From the NCBI GenBank assembly GCA_030620575.1, contig JAUXEL010000007.1:1-23337 (forward strand): DNA of 23,337 nt, read 5' to 3'. A program made the translations under genes and the position numbers. Position 1 is the stretch's first letter. Each line of letters begins with the position of its first letter. The notes under the pieces are model-generated. The model was not told the origin of the DNA. It worked only from the letters and a program-made list of their open reading frames with translations, and did no database searches. Source of the DNA: Fidelibacterota bacterium (GTDB lineage Bacteria > Fidelibacterota > Fidelibacteria > Fidelibacterales > Fidelibacteraceae). Below are positions 1-8,842 of this stretch, piece by piece.

Positions 1-75
1 GATGACATTATTCATGGTGTTTTTGATAATTTGCGATTTGAATTTGTGTTTCACACAAGGGGTTATTAATTTAAA
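1..75. repeat. Interspersed repeat, copy 1 (cut by window start)
   Basis: This stretch closely matches 10777-10852 in the same orientation. Both begin GATGACATTATTCATGG, continue through a near-identical AT-rich middle, and reach TTGTGTTTCACACAA, which holds 6-bp inverted arms around a 3-base loop. The copies then drift apart around GGTTA...TAAT. This copy probably extends left of the window. It ends on the stop codon of the phosphoesterase gene, so it may also shape the 3' end of that transcript. The repeat is directly visible; its mobility or function is unknown. Confidence 0.75.
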
Positions 76-1921
76 ATGTCAATTTTATCACGCGTCCATC
101 CATGCCGGTAACGATCATCATATTTTCGTGCAATACCGGTGTATTCAACAAATTGCTTCCGATTCTGTGTTTCCACACAATATCACCATCTTCAGCAGCC
201 AGTGAAAACACATATCCAAACTGGGTCGTAAAATAAACATGACCATTATATTCTACCGGACAGGAAGGATCAATTTCAAAACCATAATTAGCTTCACTGC
301 TCCAAATAGTTTTGGGGCTATCGCCTTCTGTGGATATTGCACATACAATATCCCACATGGTTTTGGCATAGACCGTAGATGCATCTTGTGACAAAGCAAT
401 ATTTTCACGTACTTTAAAGGTATCCGAGTTCCAAACTGTTTTGCCATTGCTGATATCAATGGCGGTCATTACCCGGTCGGGTGCTACAATAAATACCTTG
501 CCGTTCGCATAAACCGGATGAACTACTGCCGGTGAATATAAGCGACCTGCCTTTTCTCCCTTCCATAGCCAGATCAATCTGCCATATTTGACATCCAGGG
601 CATATAAATAGGTATTCCATGCACCGAAAATAACCTTTCCGTCCGCAATCAGGGGTTTCGTTTCCACATAGGTTTCAATGGTCATAAAATCCCATACAAG
701 TTTTCCCGTACGGGCATCTACACAGCGAAATTTTCCATCGCTGCCGCCAAAATAGACCTTTTTATCATGTACCGTCGGATGTGCGACAATGGGCGCCTGC
801 GTTTTATATGTCCACACCATCTCTCCTGTTTGATAATCTATACAATACAACGTTGAATCCGTGGATGTAACATACAGTAAAGTACTGTCAATAGCCGGTT
901 CGGTAAAAATCGGCCCTCCGGTTTCATATGTCCACAACAGAGAACCATTATCCAGTGACAGAGCCTGAATTAATCCGGAACGGTTTCCGAAAATAACCTG
1001 ATTATCTACGACCGCGGCAGCAGCCGTAATGGAATATTCCGAGTCATAGGACCATGCCTCTTTTACCTGCGGATATTCCTCATTTACCGTCATATCCGGC
1101 TTTAAAGAAAAATGTGAATCGGTATAGATATATTTTTTTAGGGGGATTTGCAACCAGGGCTCCAGACTTTCTTTTTCCACCGGACGACGTTCTACCCAAG
1201 TCATTGTGTCATTTTCAATAGTAACGATATTGTAGCCACCGGGACCGCCGCGACTCAAATTTGAACGCCCCATGATACCGGTAATATCGGAATAATTATT
1301 ATGGCGGTTACGGTGTCCGTGTCCGTGCATAATTGCCTGTATATTATAGTGCTTGATAATTTCCAAAAAATCGCAGGAATTGGTGACAGTATGGTCGATC
1401 GGATAATGTGTTATGATAAAAACCGGCTGGCGTTTCGGCCATATTTTTTTTAATTGTTTGTGAACCCAGTTAATATCTTCCCGCGCAATAAATCCTTCTC
1501 CCATGCGTAATAATGGTCCCTGAGTTACACCAATAAAGCGATAGCCTTTGTAGGAAACATTAAATTTATCATCCCCAAAGAGTTTTCTAAATTTTTCACC
1601 TCCGGAAGCGGACCATTTGAGTTCATGGTTTCCGGGAATAATATGATAAGGTATATTTAATTTATCCATAATAGCTTTTACGGTATCCAGTTCTCCGGTA
1701 AAATCATACTCCGTAGCATCTCCGGCAAGAATGACAAAATCAATATTATCTATATTATTTATATCGTTTACCGTATTTCGTAAATCGTCAGCACCGACCG
1801 CTGTTCCGATATGGGTATCGGCGACAAATGCAAATTGTAAGGGCTGTTGATTCATGCCAGTGCATGAGATCATGACCAGCACAAGGATCATACTGAAAAA
1901 AATATTTGTTAAACGACGCAT
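71..1921 (-). CDS. Lipoprotein: calcineurin-like metallophosphoesterase fused to PQQ-type beta-propeller
   Basis: The N-terminus is a lipoprotein signal peptide with its lipobox cysteine at C20 (MISC). Residues about 28-245 form a calcineurin-like phosphoesterase: D35/H37 in DTH, G67-D68, G97-N98-H99-E100, H172 and the GHGH run at 200-203 are the expected metal ligands. From about 285 to 616 there is a run of PQQ/BamB-like blades, seen as repeated G-x-LxW...YxxDxxTG units such as those near 325-331, 364-371 and 404-411. The start is set by an AAAGGAG site 9 bases upstream. It is the last gene of the minus-strand run, 30 bp after the NlpC-like gene. The family hydrolyses phosphomonoesters or diesters. 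The substrate cannot be read from sequence, and the propeller may bind a partner or ligand. Binding of PQQ itself is not implied. Confidence 0.88.
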   Translation of the reverse strand: MRRLTNIFFSMILVLVMISCTGMNQQPLQFAFVADTHIGTAVGADDLRNTVNDINNIDNIDFVILAGDATEYDFTGELDTVKAIMDKLNIPYHIIPGNHELKWSASGGEKFRKLFGDDKFNVSYKGYRFIGVTQGPLLRMGEGFIAREDINWVHKQLKKIWPKRQPVFIITHYPIDHTVTNSCDFLEIIKHYNIQAIMHGHGHRNRHNNYSDITGIMGRSNLSRGGPGGYNIVTIENDTMTWVERRPVEKESLEPWLQIPLKKYIYTDSHFSLKPDMTVNEEYPQVKEAWSYDSEYSITAAAAVVDNQVIFGNRSGLIQALSLDNGSLLWTYETGGPIFTEPAIDSTLLYVTSTDSTLYCIDYQTGEMVWTYKTQAPIVAHPTVHDKKVYFGGSDGKFRCVDARTGKLVWDFMTIETYVETKPLIADGKVIFGAWNTYLYALDVKYGRLIWLWKGEKAGRLYSPAVVHPVYANGKVFIVAPDRVMTAIDISNGKTVWNSDTFKVRENIALSQDASTVYAKTMWDIVCAISTEGDSPKTIWSSEANYGFEIDPSCPVEYNGHVYFTTQFGYVFSLAAEDGDIVWKHRIGSNLLNTPVLHENMMIVTGMDGRVIKLTF

Positions 1922-1951
1922 ATACTGTTTCTCCTTTATATTATCTGTTTA

Positions 1952-2962
1952 TTAATGCACAATACCCGATGTTGTTTCCATTTTTGGTAAACACCGGCGA
2001 ATGTCGGTAATTTTAGATTGAGCAAAATCAGCCAGAGCTTCCTTTGCAAGGTAGGGGGTATACAGCCCATCTTCATTCAGAGTACTGCCACCGGCTTCCA
2101 GAAAATACAGATCATTGTTTATTTCCACTAAGATACCCATATGTCCGGTTTTAATAACCACATCTCCTGCTTGCATTAAATCCATTTGCGCATCGGTTGG
2201 GGTCGATCCGGAAGTAATTGTTGTGATCAAGGTACCTACTTTTGGCATATCTGAAACTTCCAGACGATAATTGTTGGTTGAACCATTGCGGCCGCCTCCG
2301 TCTGAAATTGCCGGATCGGTTTTACATATATATTGAAACCCAAAGCAAGAAAATGCGGATTCACTATTTGTAGAATCCAGAATCCCCAGAAGCACTGCCG
2401 CTTCATAAGGCGAGGCACCAAAACCGGAGCAATCCATACCAAAACGTTTTGTTGAACGTGTGTGACCTTCTGTTTGTGGCTGATCACGGTCTGTAATATC
2501 TCCGCCCCAGCGATAATAACTTAAACCAAAGAAATCCTGAAAGCTTTCATGGATAAATAGAGTAAGAGCATTCACAGCCTGATACTTTTGAAGGTTTTTT
2601 AGTGAATCCACATAAATGTCAAGTGAGGAGCGCAAAACTTCCGTAAAAAAGTCGAGATTTGCTGTAATATACCCGTCAAGGGTGTCCGTCATATCCGGCT
2701 GAGTGTATTCCGCAATATAATCGCCTTCCGCGTCCGTGTTATAAACCGCGGCATGTGCAATCGTAACTTCCGGGATAGGAATTGCGCGGTGGAAATCATT
2801 AAATCCAATACGAAGTGGTGGGGTCAGCAAACTGTGTTGCTTTTCGCTATTTTCATAGTTAATGTTATAAAAATTATCCTCGTTCGTATCGGGAGCATAA
2901 ATTGCATCATAGCAGCCAACAAAGAAAATAAGGATAATGATAAGGCTGATTGCTTTCTTCAT
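1952..2962 (-). CDS. NlpC/P60-like cysteine hydrolase lipoprotein
   Basis: A short signal peptide ends in FFVGC, giving lipidated C17. The mature part is about 320 residues. The assignment rests on three spaced motifs typical of NlpC/P60 enzymes: a YRWGG segment at 150-154, the nucleophile motif DCSG at 177-180 (C178), and AGDVVIKTGHMGILVE at 265-280 with candidate catalytic H274. The family cleaves peptidoglycan stem peptides or related amide bonds. A long insert of nearly 100 residues between Cys and His, with glycine-rich NGST and GGG stretches, is unusual. The N-terminal 130 residues match nothing I recognise. Its start codon overlaps the stop of the 5'-nucleotidase gene by 4 bp (ATGA), implying translational coupling. 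The fold is an inference from motifs; activity and substrate are uncertain. Confidence 0.72.
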   Translation of the reverse strand: MKKAISLIIILIFFVGCYDAIYAPDTNEDNFYNINYENSEKQHSLLTPPLRIGFNDFHRAIPIPEVTIAHAAVYNTDAEGDYIAEYTQPDMTDTLDGYITANLDFFTEVLRSSLDIYVDSLKNLQKYQAVNALTLFIHESFQDFFGLSYYRWGGDITDRDQPQTEGHTRSTKRFGMDCSGFGASPYEAAVLLGILDSTNSESAFSCFGFQYICKTDPAISDGGGRNGSTNNYRLEVSDMPKVGTLITTITSGSTPTDAQMDLMQAGDVVIKTGHMGILVEINNDLYFLEAGGSTLNEDGLYTPYLAKEALADFAQSKITDIRRCLPKMETTSGIVH

Positions 2963-4422
2963 CGATATACGATCCGTCCTTCAATCTTAGAAATAATAAG
3001 CGGGTTTTTTCGAACGGATTCTATGAGCACATCTCGGTCAATAAAATCTGTTTCAACAATAGGGTTTACGGACAACCCGAAATATTTGTCAGCTTGACTT
3101 GCAGTATAATTATTTGTAACCACGGTATAGATTTTTTCCGGATCAACAGATTTTCCGTCTATACGGGCATCTATAAGTCCTTTTTCGCGATCAAGCACCA
3201 TGGTAATACCCGAGAATTGCAGAGAACGATGCTTTTGCACCATATTATCAAGACCCTCAAGAATTTCTTTCCCGGTCCACTCAAAAGTAACCAATGTATT
3301 ACCAAAAGGAGCAATTTCCCAGATATCGCGGACTAAAATCGGTCCGACTGCCAAATTTTTGCGGATACCGCCGTTGTTCATAATTGCGATATCCGTATCA
3401 ACAGTATTGCGAAAAGCATCAGCGATCCAGTTGCCGAGATTAGATTCACCGTTACTGCGAATCCAGGGTGTTTTGAGTTCACCGATTACTTCATTCATTT
3501 TATCTGCCAGATCCGCTTCGTAGCTATCGACGATCTCAGCTACATCTTTGGAAGGCGTTAGCTTTCCGGCAACCGTTTCAACATATTCCATTTTCAAAGA
3601 AGTGATATCTCCCTCGTCAACATGAAAACGGGTCAGTCCCACATAACGTCCGTGAGCACTGGCTTGTACGATCCATACTCCATTCACTTGTTCAGCTTCA
3701 CGCATATAGGTGTGACTGTGTCCCCCAATGATCAAATCAATTTCAGGAACCGCTTTTGCCAATTCGCGATCACTCTCAATACCAATGTGCGTGACCACAA
3801 TAAAGCACTGAATACCGCGTTTTTTCAAACGGTTAATTATATTCTGAGCCGTTTCTGCGGGATCCTCAACACGCGCGCCTTCCATATTTTCCGGCATGGT
3901 CAAAAAGTCCATTTGCGGGTGAGTTAATCCGATTAAGGCAAATCGGTATCCATCCCGGCGAAATATTTTGCAACCCGGAACAGCATTTTCACCGGTCTCT
4001 ACATCTATCAGGTTTGCGGCATACATGGGAAAATCTGCAAGATGCCGGCGCAGAGAATCCAGATATTTCCAAGAGTAATCAAATTCGTGGTTTCCGATAG
4101 TAAAGAAATCCGGCTCTACTGCGTTAAGAATTTTAATTTGTGAAACTCCTTTTGTTACAGCACACACCGGAGATCCCTGAAAATCATCACCGGCATTCAC
4201 CCGCAAAGCGCCCGGATAAACAATTTCCAGACTATCTAAATATGCGTCAAGAAGAGCATATCCGCCGACAGTATGCTGCGCTTCGTTGTACCGGGTAGGA
4301 ACCCAGGGTATGTTATGACTGTGAAAATCGTTCCAGTGTAAAATAGTAATATCAGCTGATTGTTTGCCGCAGCTGCTAAAAAATAAAATCAGCGAGAATA
4401 GTATGAGATTAAAATATTTCAT
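2959..4422 (-). CDS. 5'-nucleotidase/UshA-like phosphohydrolase lipoprotein
   Basis: The lipobox FFSSC places lipidated C18 at the mature N-terminus. Residues about 24-270 are the metallophosphatase domain: D32/H34 in NDFH, G78-D79, GNHEFD at 110-115, H212 in THIG, and GGHSH at 233-237. Residues about 305-475 are the 5'-nucleotidase C-terminal substrate domain, marked by NGGIR at 350-354 and PFGN at 372-375. At 487 residues it is shorter than E. coli UshA (550). Such enzymes dephosphorylate extracytoplasmic nucleotides, and some split nucleotide sugars or cyclic nucleotides. It follows the M18 gene by 13 bp and overlaps the NlpC-like gene by 4 bp, so it sits inside an operon of surface hydrolases. 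An AAAGGATG site precedes the start. Confidence 0.92.
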   Translation of the reverse strand: MKYFNLILFSLILFFSSCGKQSADITILHWNDFHSHNIPWVPTRYNEAQHTVGGYALLDAYLDSLEIVYPGALRVNAGDDFQGSPVCAVTKGVSQIKILNAVEPDFFTIGNHEFDYSWKYLDSLRRHLADFPMYAANLIDVETGENAVPGCKIFRRDGYRFALIGLTHPQMDFLTMPENMEGARVEDPAETAQNIINRLKKRGIQCFIVVTHIGIESDRELAKAVPEIDLIIGGHSHTYMREAEQVNGVWIVQASAHGRYVGLTRFHVDEGDITSLKMEYVETVAGKLTPSKDVAEIVDSYEADLADKMNEVIGELKTPWIRSNGESNLGNWIADAFRNTVDTDIAIMNNGGIRKNLAVGPILVRDIWEIAPFGNTLVTFEWTGKEILEGLDNMVQKHRSLQFSGITMVLDREKGLIDARIDGKSVDPEKIYTVVTNNYTASQADKYFGLSVNPIVETDFIDRDVLIESVRKNPLIISKIEGRIVYR

Positions 4423-4435
4423 AAAACATCCTTTT

Positions 4436-5848
4436 CTAATTGTCTAAAAACGCACAAAAGCCTTGATGCATCATCCAAATATCAGCTTTGGATGTAATTT
4501 CAAAAGGCGAGTGCATATCCAGAACCGGCACACCGGCATCAATCACTTTCATACAGTAATAAGACATAAATTTCGCAATTGTTCCGCCACCGCCTTCATC
4601 GGTTTTACCCAACTCGGCAATGTGCCAGATAATATCATGCTGATCAAAAAGATTACGAAGTTGCGCAACAAATTCTGCCGGAGCTTCATTGGATCCGCCT
4701 TTACCGCGCACACCGGTAAATTTCGAGAGAATTAATCCTCCGTTCATATAAGCGGCATTGCGCAATTCATGAACTTCTTTCCAGTCGGGATGTACTCCGG
4801 CATTGACATCTGCAGACAAACATTCGGCGTTTGCCAGTAATCGACGCACTACACTTGATTGATCAAGGCCGTGACGTGCTAAAATATATCCCAGTACCAG
4901 TTCCGTAATCCATGTATTGGCTCCCGCGGCACCTTCACTGCCGATTTCTTCTTTATCCAGCAAGAGTACCAGCGAGGAAACTTCGGGATCTTCTGTGTCG
5001 ATAATAGCCTGCATTGCCGCATAGGAACATACGCGATCATCCTGACCGTAGCCACCGATAAAAGCACGGTCCAAACCAACATCTCTGGCTTTCCCGGCCG
5101 GAACGATCTCCAGATCGGCAGAAACAAAATCATCTTCCGTAATACCGTATGCTTCATTTAACAATGATAATACATTTAACTTAACGCGGTCTTCTAATTT
5201 AGGGTCATCATTGAAAGGCTTGCCGCCAAACAAAATGTTCAGTTTTTCCGCGGGGATAAATTCATTTGCTTTTTTCGTCATTTGAATTTTCCCGGCAAGA
5301 TGCGGCAGTAAATCGGCGATGGTAAAAACAGGATCGTTTTCATCTTCACCAATCACAATGGAATCTACTGTTCCATCCGGGAATGCAATAACACCGTGCA
5401 GAGCTAACGGGCGTGATAACCACTGATATTTTTTAATACCGCCGTAATAATGCGTTTTCAGCATGGCCATTCCTTCATCTTCGTATAGCGGGTATTGTTT
5501 TAAATCCAAGCGTGGAGAATCCAAGTGCGCTACAAGGATTTTCAGGTCTTTTTGAATTGGTGTTTTTCCCTGACGAAAAATTGCTAAGGCACGACCATGA
5601 TGATTGTAATATATTTTTTTTGTGTCCTTTGTCTTGCGCATATCTTCAAATCCGGCTTTCTCCAGAATTTCGATAGCTGTATTAACGGATTCGCGCTCCG
5701 TCTTTGCGTAATCTAAAAAAGAACGATAATCTTTCATGTACGCTTCGAGGCGTTTCATTTGTGACTCGGGAATATAATCCCAGGCATTTTTTCGTTCCCA
5801 AAACAGAGCTTTCTTCAGTTCTTCCGGATCTGTTTTTTTTCCTAACAT
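4436..5848 (-). CDS. M18-family metalloaminopeptidase
   Basis: No signal peptide is present, so the enzyme should be cytosolic, unlike its lipoprotein neighbours. M18 zinc and catalytic residues are in order: H108/D110 in HLDSPRLDLK, D270-D271 in GQDDR, E300-E301 in DKEEIGS, D347 in SADVNAG and H446 in LDMHSPFE. The length of 470 fits the long bacterial M18 (aspartyl aminopeptidase-like) branch, which forms dodecameric shells and removes N-terminal residues from short peptides. An AAGGAG site 6-7 bases upstream supports the start. Downstream is the 5'-nucleotidase gene after 13 bp. Upstream lies a 183-bp gap holding a perfect palindrome, so transcription may begin anew here. Preference for Asp/Glu is a family expectation, not visible in the sequence. 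Confidence 0.93.
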   Translation of the reverse strand: MLGKKTDPEELKKALFWERKNAWDYIPESQMKRLEAYMKDYRSFLDYAKTERESVNTAIEILEKAGFEDMRKTKDTKKIYYNHHGRALAIFRQGKTPIQKDLKILVAHLDSPRLDLKQYPLYEDEGMAMLKTHYYGGIKKYQWLSRPLALHGVIAFPDGTVDSIVIGEDENDPVFTIADLLPHLAGKIQMTKKANEFIPAEKLNILFGGKPFNDDPKLEDRVKLNVLSLLNEAYGITEDDFVSADLEIVPAGKARDVGLDRAFIGGYGQDDRVCSYAAMQAIIDTEDPEVSSLVLLLDKEEIGSEGAAGANTWITELVLGYILARHGLDQSSVVRRLLANAECLSADVNAGVHPDWKEVHELRNAAYMNGGLILSKFTGVRGKGGSNEAPAEFVAQLRNLFDQHDIIWHIAELGKTDEGGGGTIAKFMSYYCMKVIDAGVPVLDMHSPFEITSKADIWMMHQGFCAFLDN

Positions 5849-5955
5849 ATATAACTCCTTTTATTTCAATTTGAAATATAGGGATTTCATCCTGAAACTA
5901 AAATGAAAAACCGATTGAATCACGAACTGTGATAAATATATACATCAATTAACAG

Positions 5956-5981
5956 TAGAGGCACGCCATGGCGTGCCTCTA
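5956..5981. repeat. Perfect 26-bp palindrome
   Basis: The half TAGAGGCACGCCA is followed directly by its exact reverse complement, with no loop. It lies between the stop of the S9A gene and the start of the M18 gene. Palindromes of the type GTAGAGRCACGCCATGGCGT... recur as interspersed repeats in several phyla (established knowledge, recalled without a search). A T-run does not follow on either strand, so it is not a classical intrinsic terminator. It could still form a hairpin that attenuates or protects the polycistronic transcript. Confidence 0.85.
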
Positions 5982-6031
5982 TGATCAATTTTCAATTCGT
6001 GATTTATGTCTTACGTTTCACAGCTCACGAA

Positions 6032-8131
6032 TTATGGTTTCGTTACCTTCATGATAAAAGCAAATTCAAAGGCAATTTCTTTGTATATCTGAAAACGCCC
6101 CGAAGCACCGCCATGCCCATAATCCATTTCTGTTTTTAACAGAAGAAGATTATCATCTGTTTTCATATCACGGAGTTTTGCGGTCCATTTTGCCGGTTCC
6201 CAATATTGCACCTGGGAATCATGCAGACCGGAGGTAATAAGTACATTCGGATAATCCATGGCTGCCACATTATCATAGGGCGAGTAGCTTAGCATATAAT
6301 CATAGTATTCTTTAATATTGGGATTTCCCCATTCATCATATTCGCTGGTGGTTAACGGAATACTATCATCCAGCATGGTAGTAACCACATCTACAAAGGG
6401 AACCTGCGCAACAATGCCGGCAAATTTTTCAGGTGCCATATTTACCACGGCGCCCATCAATAGCCCGCCTGCACTACCGCCCATAGCAACCATGTTGTCA
6501 TAGCGTGTGTAATTTTGTTTCACAAGATAGTCCGCACAGTCAATAAAATCGGTAAAGGTGTTTTTCTTTTTCAGCAGTTTTCCGTCTTCATACCAGTAGC
6601 GACCCATTTCCTGTCCACCGCGAATATGTGCGATCACCCAGATATAGCCACGATTCAAAAGGCTGAGGCGAACGCTACTGAAATAAGGAGTCATGTTCAT
6701 TCCGTAGGACCCATATGCATAAAGAATAAGTGGAGCACTGCCGTTTAAGGGTGTGCCCTTTTTATATACAACCGATAAGGGAATCCTGACACCATCACGG
6801 GTTTCTGCCCAGAGACGTTTGGTTTCATAATCATCCGAATTAAATTTACCAAGTACCTCGCGCTGTTTCTTCAGTATCTGTTTTCCGCTGATCATATTAT
6901 AATCATACGTGGATCTTGGCGTTGTCATGGATTCATAGCCATAGCGCAGATCTTGTGTGTCAAATTCACGGTTCGTGCTGATCCAGACATTATAGGCTTC
7001 TTCATTAAATTGGATATAATTATCAATTTTTCCGTTATAGCTGACAATCCGTAAGTGGGGCAATGCATTTTCGCGTTCTTGCAGGACATAACGGTCTTTA
7101 AAAAACGCTGTGTTTTCCAGTAGTACATCTTCGCGGTGTGGAACAATATCTTTCCAGTTTTTACGACCGGATGCAGAAATTGGAGCAGCAGACAATTTAA
7201 AATTCAGCGCATTATCGTTGTTGCGGATATAAAATACGTTTCCTACATCTACCGGATGATATTCAAGTCCGCGAATACGCTTTTGGACCGGAACAGGTTT
7301 TGCTGTCGGTGTGTCGGTATTAATAAACTGATATTCTGTAGTGAGGGTAGATTCTGATACCAGCATGATATATTTTCCGCTTTTAGAACGGTAAACTCCG
7401 TGATAAAAGGTGTTTTCTGTTTCATCATATACCAGTTTATCATCTTCAACGGGCGTACCCAATACATGTCGAAATGTTTTTGAGGGACGTAAGGTTTCAT
7501 CCTTGGTATTGTAAAAAATAGTCTTATTGTCATTTGCCCAGGCAACACCGCCGGGGGTATTTACAATGCGATCTTTTAAAAATTCGCCCGTTTTCAAGTC
7601 TAGAAACCGCAGTGTATATTTGCGTCGACTCAGGGTATCTTCCCCAAAAGCGACCATTTGGTTGTCGGGGGATACAAATAATCCTGAAACCCGGTAATAA
7701 GCGTAACCCTCAGCGAGTTCATTAACATTCAGCAAAATTTCTTCTTCTGCGTTCTCGTCCGTTTTGCGGCAATAAATCGGATATTCTTTGCCCTTTTCAT
7801 ATCTTGTGTAATACAAAAAACTATTCATGCGGTATGGCACAGATGAATCATCCTGTTTAATGCGGGTAATCATTTCTTTATATAATTTTTTCTGTAATTT
7901 CTCGCTGTCTTTCATTTTTGTTTCGGTATAGGCGTTTTCTGCCTCGAGATAATCAATGACTTCTTGATTTTCCCGATCGCATAGCCAGTAATAAGGGTCA
8001 ATACGTGTGTCATTGTGAGCTGTCAGTTTTTTTTCAATTTTCTTTGCAACAGGTGCTTCTATCATAGTATCTCCACACGATGTTAATATCAAAAGTATAA
8101 CAACAATAAGTATCCACAATATCTTTTTCAC
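6032..8131 (-). CDS. Prolyl oligopeptidase family (S9A, oligopeptidase B-like) lipoprotein
   Basis: A GTG start with AAGGAG 6 bases upstream opens a signal peptide ending ILTSC, so C19 is lipidated. Residues about 25-90 and 90-430 match the N-terminal segment and seven-bladed propeller of S9A enzymes. The alpha/beta-hydrolase domain follows at about 440-699. The triad is S553 in GGSAGG, D638 in GLHDSQV and H673 in YGHGG. RGGQEMGRYWYEDGK (504-518) and EYDEWGNP (597-604) are hallmark oligopeptidase B/S9A stretches. The family cleaves short peptides after basic residues or proline. Envelope anchoring suggests peptide trimming before uptake. The gene lies 12 bp after the UPF0316 gene, its ribosome site abutting that stop codon. 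Confidence 0.93.
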   Translation of the reverse strand: MKKILWILIVVILLILTSCGDTMIEAPVAKKIEKKLTAHNDTRIDPYYWLCDRENQEVIDYLEAENAYTETKMKDSEKLQKKLYKEMITRIKQDDSSVPYRMNSFLYYTRYEKGKEYPIYCRKTDENAEEEILLNVNELAEGYAYYRVSGLFVSPDNQMVAFGEDTLSRRKYTLRFLDLKTGEFLKDRIVNTPGGVAWANDNKTIFYNTKDETLRPSKTFRHVLGTPVEDDKLVYDETENTFYHGVYRSKSGKYIMLVSESTLTTEYQFINTDTPTAKPVPVQKRIRGLEYHPVDVGNVFYIRNNDNALNFKLSAAPISASGRKNWKDIVPHREDVLLENTAFFKDRYVLQERENALPHLRIVSYNGKIDNYIQFNEEAYNVWISTNREFDTQDLRYGYESMTTPRSTYDYNMISGKQILKKQREVLGKFNSDDYETKRLWAETRDGVRIPLSVVYKKGTPLNGSAPLILYAYGSYGMNMTPYFSSVRLSLLNRGYIWVIAHIRGGQEMGRYWYEDGKLLKKKNTFTDFIDCADYLVKQNYTRYDNMVAMGGSAGGLLMGAVVNMAPEKFAGIVAQVPFVDVVTTMLDDSIPLTTSEYDEWGNPNIKEYYDYMLSYSPYDNVAAMDYPNVLITSGLHDSQVQYWEPAKWTAKLRDMKTDDNLLLLKTEMDYGHGGASGRFQIYKEIAFEFAFIMKVTKP

Positions 8132-8143
8132 TGGGAACTCCTT

Positions 8144-8746
8144 TTATTTTCTTTTTAATGAAAATTTCATTCTGCGGTTGATTATTTGTCGAGCCTTGGT
8201 TCGGGGTGGTATGTGGGTTAGACTTAGCGCACGGACATCTTCTACTGAAACAAAGGCCTTGGGATTATAATTTTTAACAATATTAAGAAATAACGGGATA
8301 TCCTTGCGTTTAATAACCGAAAAAACCAATCGGACTTCTCCTGAAATACCGCGTGCCGCAATATTGGTAACACCATGGTATTCCTGTTTTAAGTGTTCGA
8401 TCAATTCATCTGCCGGTTTATTGGTGATTACGCGCATGGTTACCATACCCATAGCTAATCTGCGTTCTACCGTGATCCCAATAAAATTTCCAATGGCAAA
8501 ACCGGCTGCGTACGCGACATAATTGATCCAGTCTACGTTGAAATCTTTCATGATGTGGGATACAACAACGATCCATATCAGGACTTCAAAAAATCCCATC
8601 ATAGATGCAAGCATTCGTTCTCCGCGAGCCACAAAAATAATACGAATAGTCCCGATTGTCACGTCACAAATACGGGCAAGCATGATCAGTAATGGAATTA
8701 TGAGATAATGAACGAGCTGAGGATGAAGCGATGTAAAAAGTTCCAT
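8144..8746 (-). CDS. UPF0316 family membrane protein (DUF5698 + DUF2179)
   Basis: Two to three hydrophobic helices are visible (about 13-28, 48-65 and 76-93), including the family-typical stretch LARICDVTIGTIRIIFVARG at 23-42. A soluble C-terminal domain of about 100-175 matches DUF2179. A basic tail (KARQIINRRMKFSLKRK) ends the protein. The length of 200 is normal. The molecular function of the family is unknown. It is the first gene of the minus-strand run, with an AGGGAG site before the start. It lies opposite the alpha-oxoamine synthase gene across a 414-bp control region. Confidence 0.88.
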   Translation of the reverse strand: MELFTSLHPQLVHYLIIPLLIMLARICDVTIGTIRIIFVARGERMLASMMGFFEVLIWIVVVSHIMKDFNVDWINYVAYAAGFAIGNFIGITVERRLAMGMVTMRVITNKPADELIEHLKQEYHGVTNIAARGISGEVRLVFSVIKRKDIPLFLNIVKNYNPKAFVSVEDVRALSLTHIPPRTKARQIINRRMKFSLKRK

Positions 8747-8842
8747 ATAACTCCCTTATTTTATCGAATGAATTTACAAAAAGAACTTCCGGAAGCAAAG
8801 AGAGAATGCGAAATTCAAAGCCGAACATTTCAAAAACTTTAC

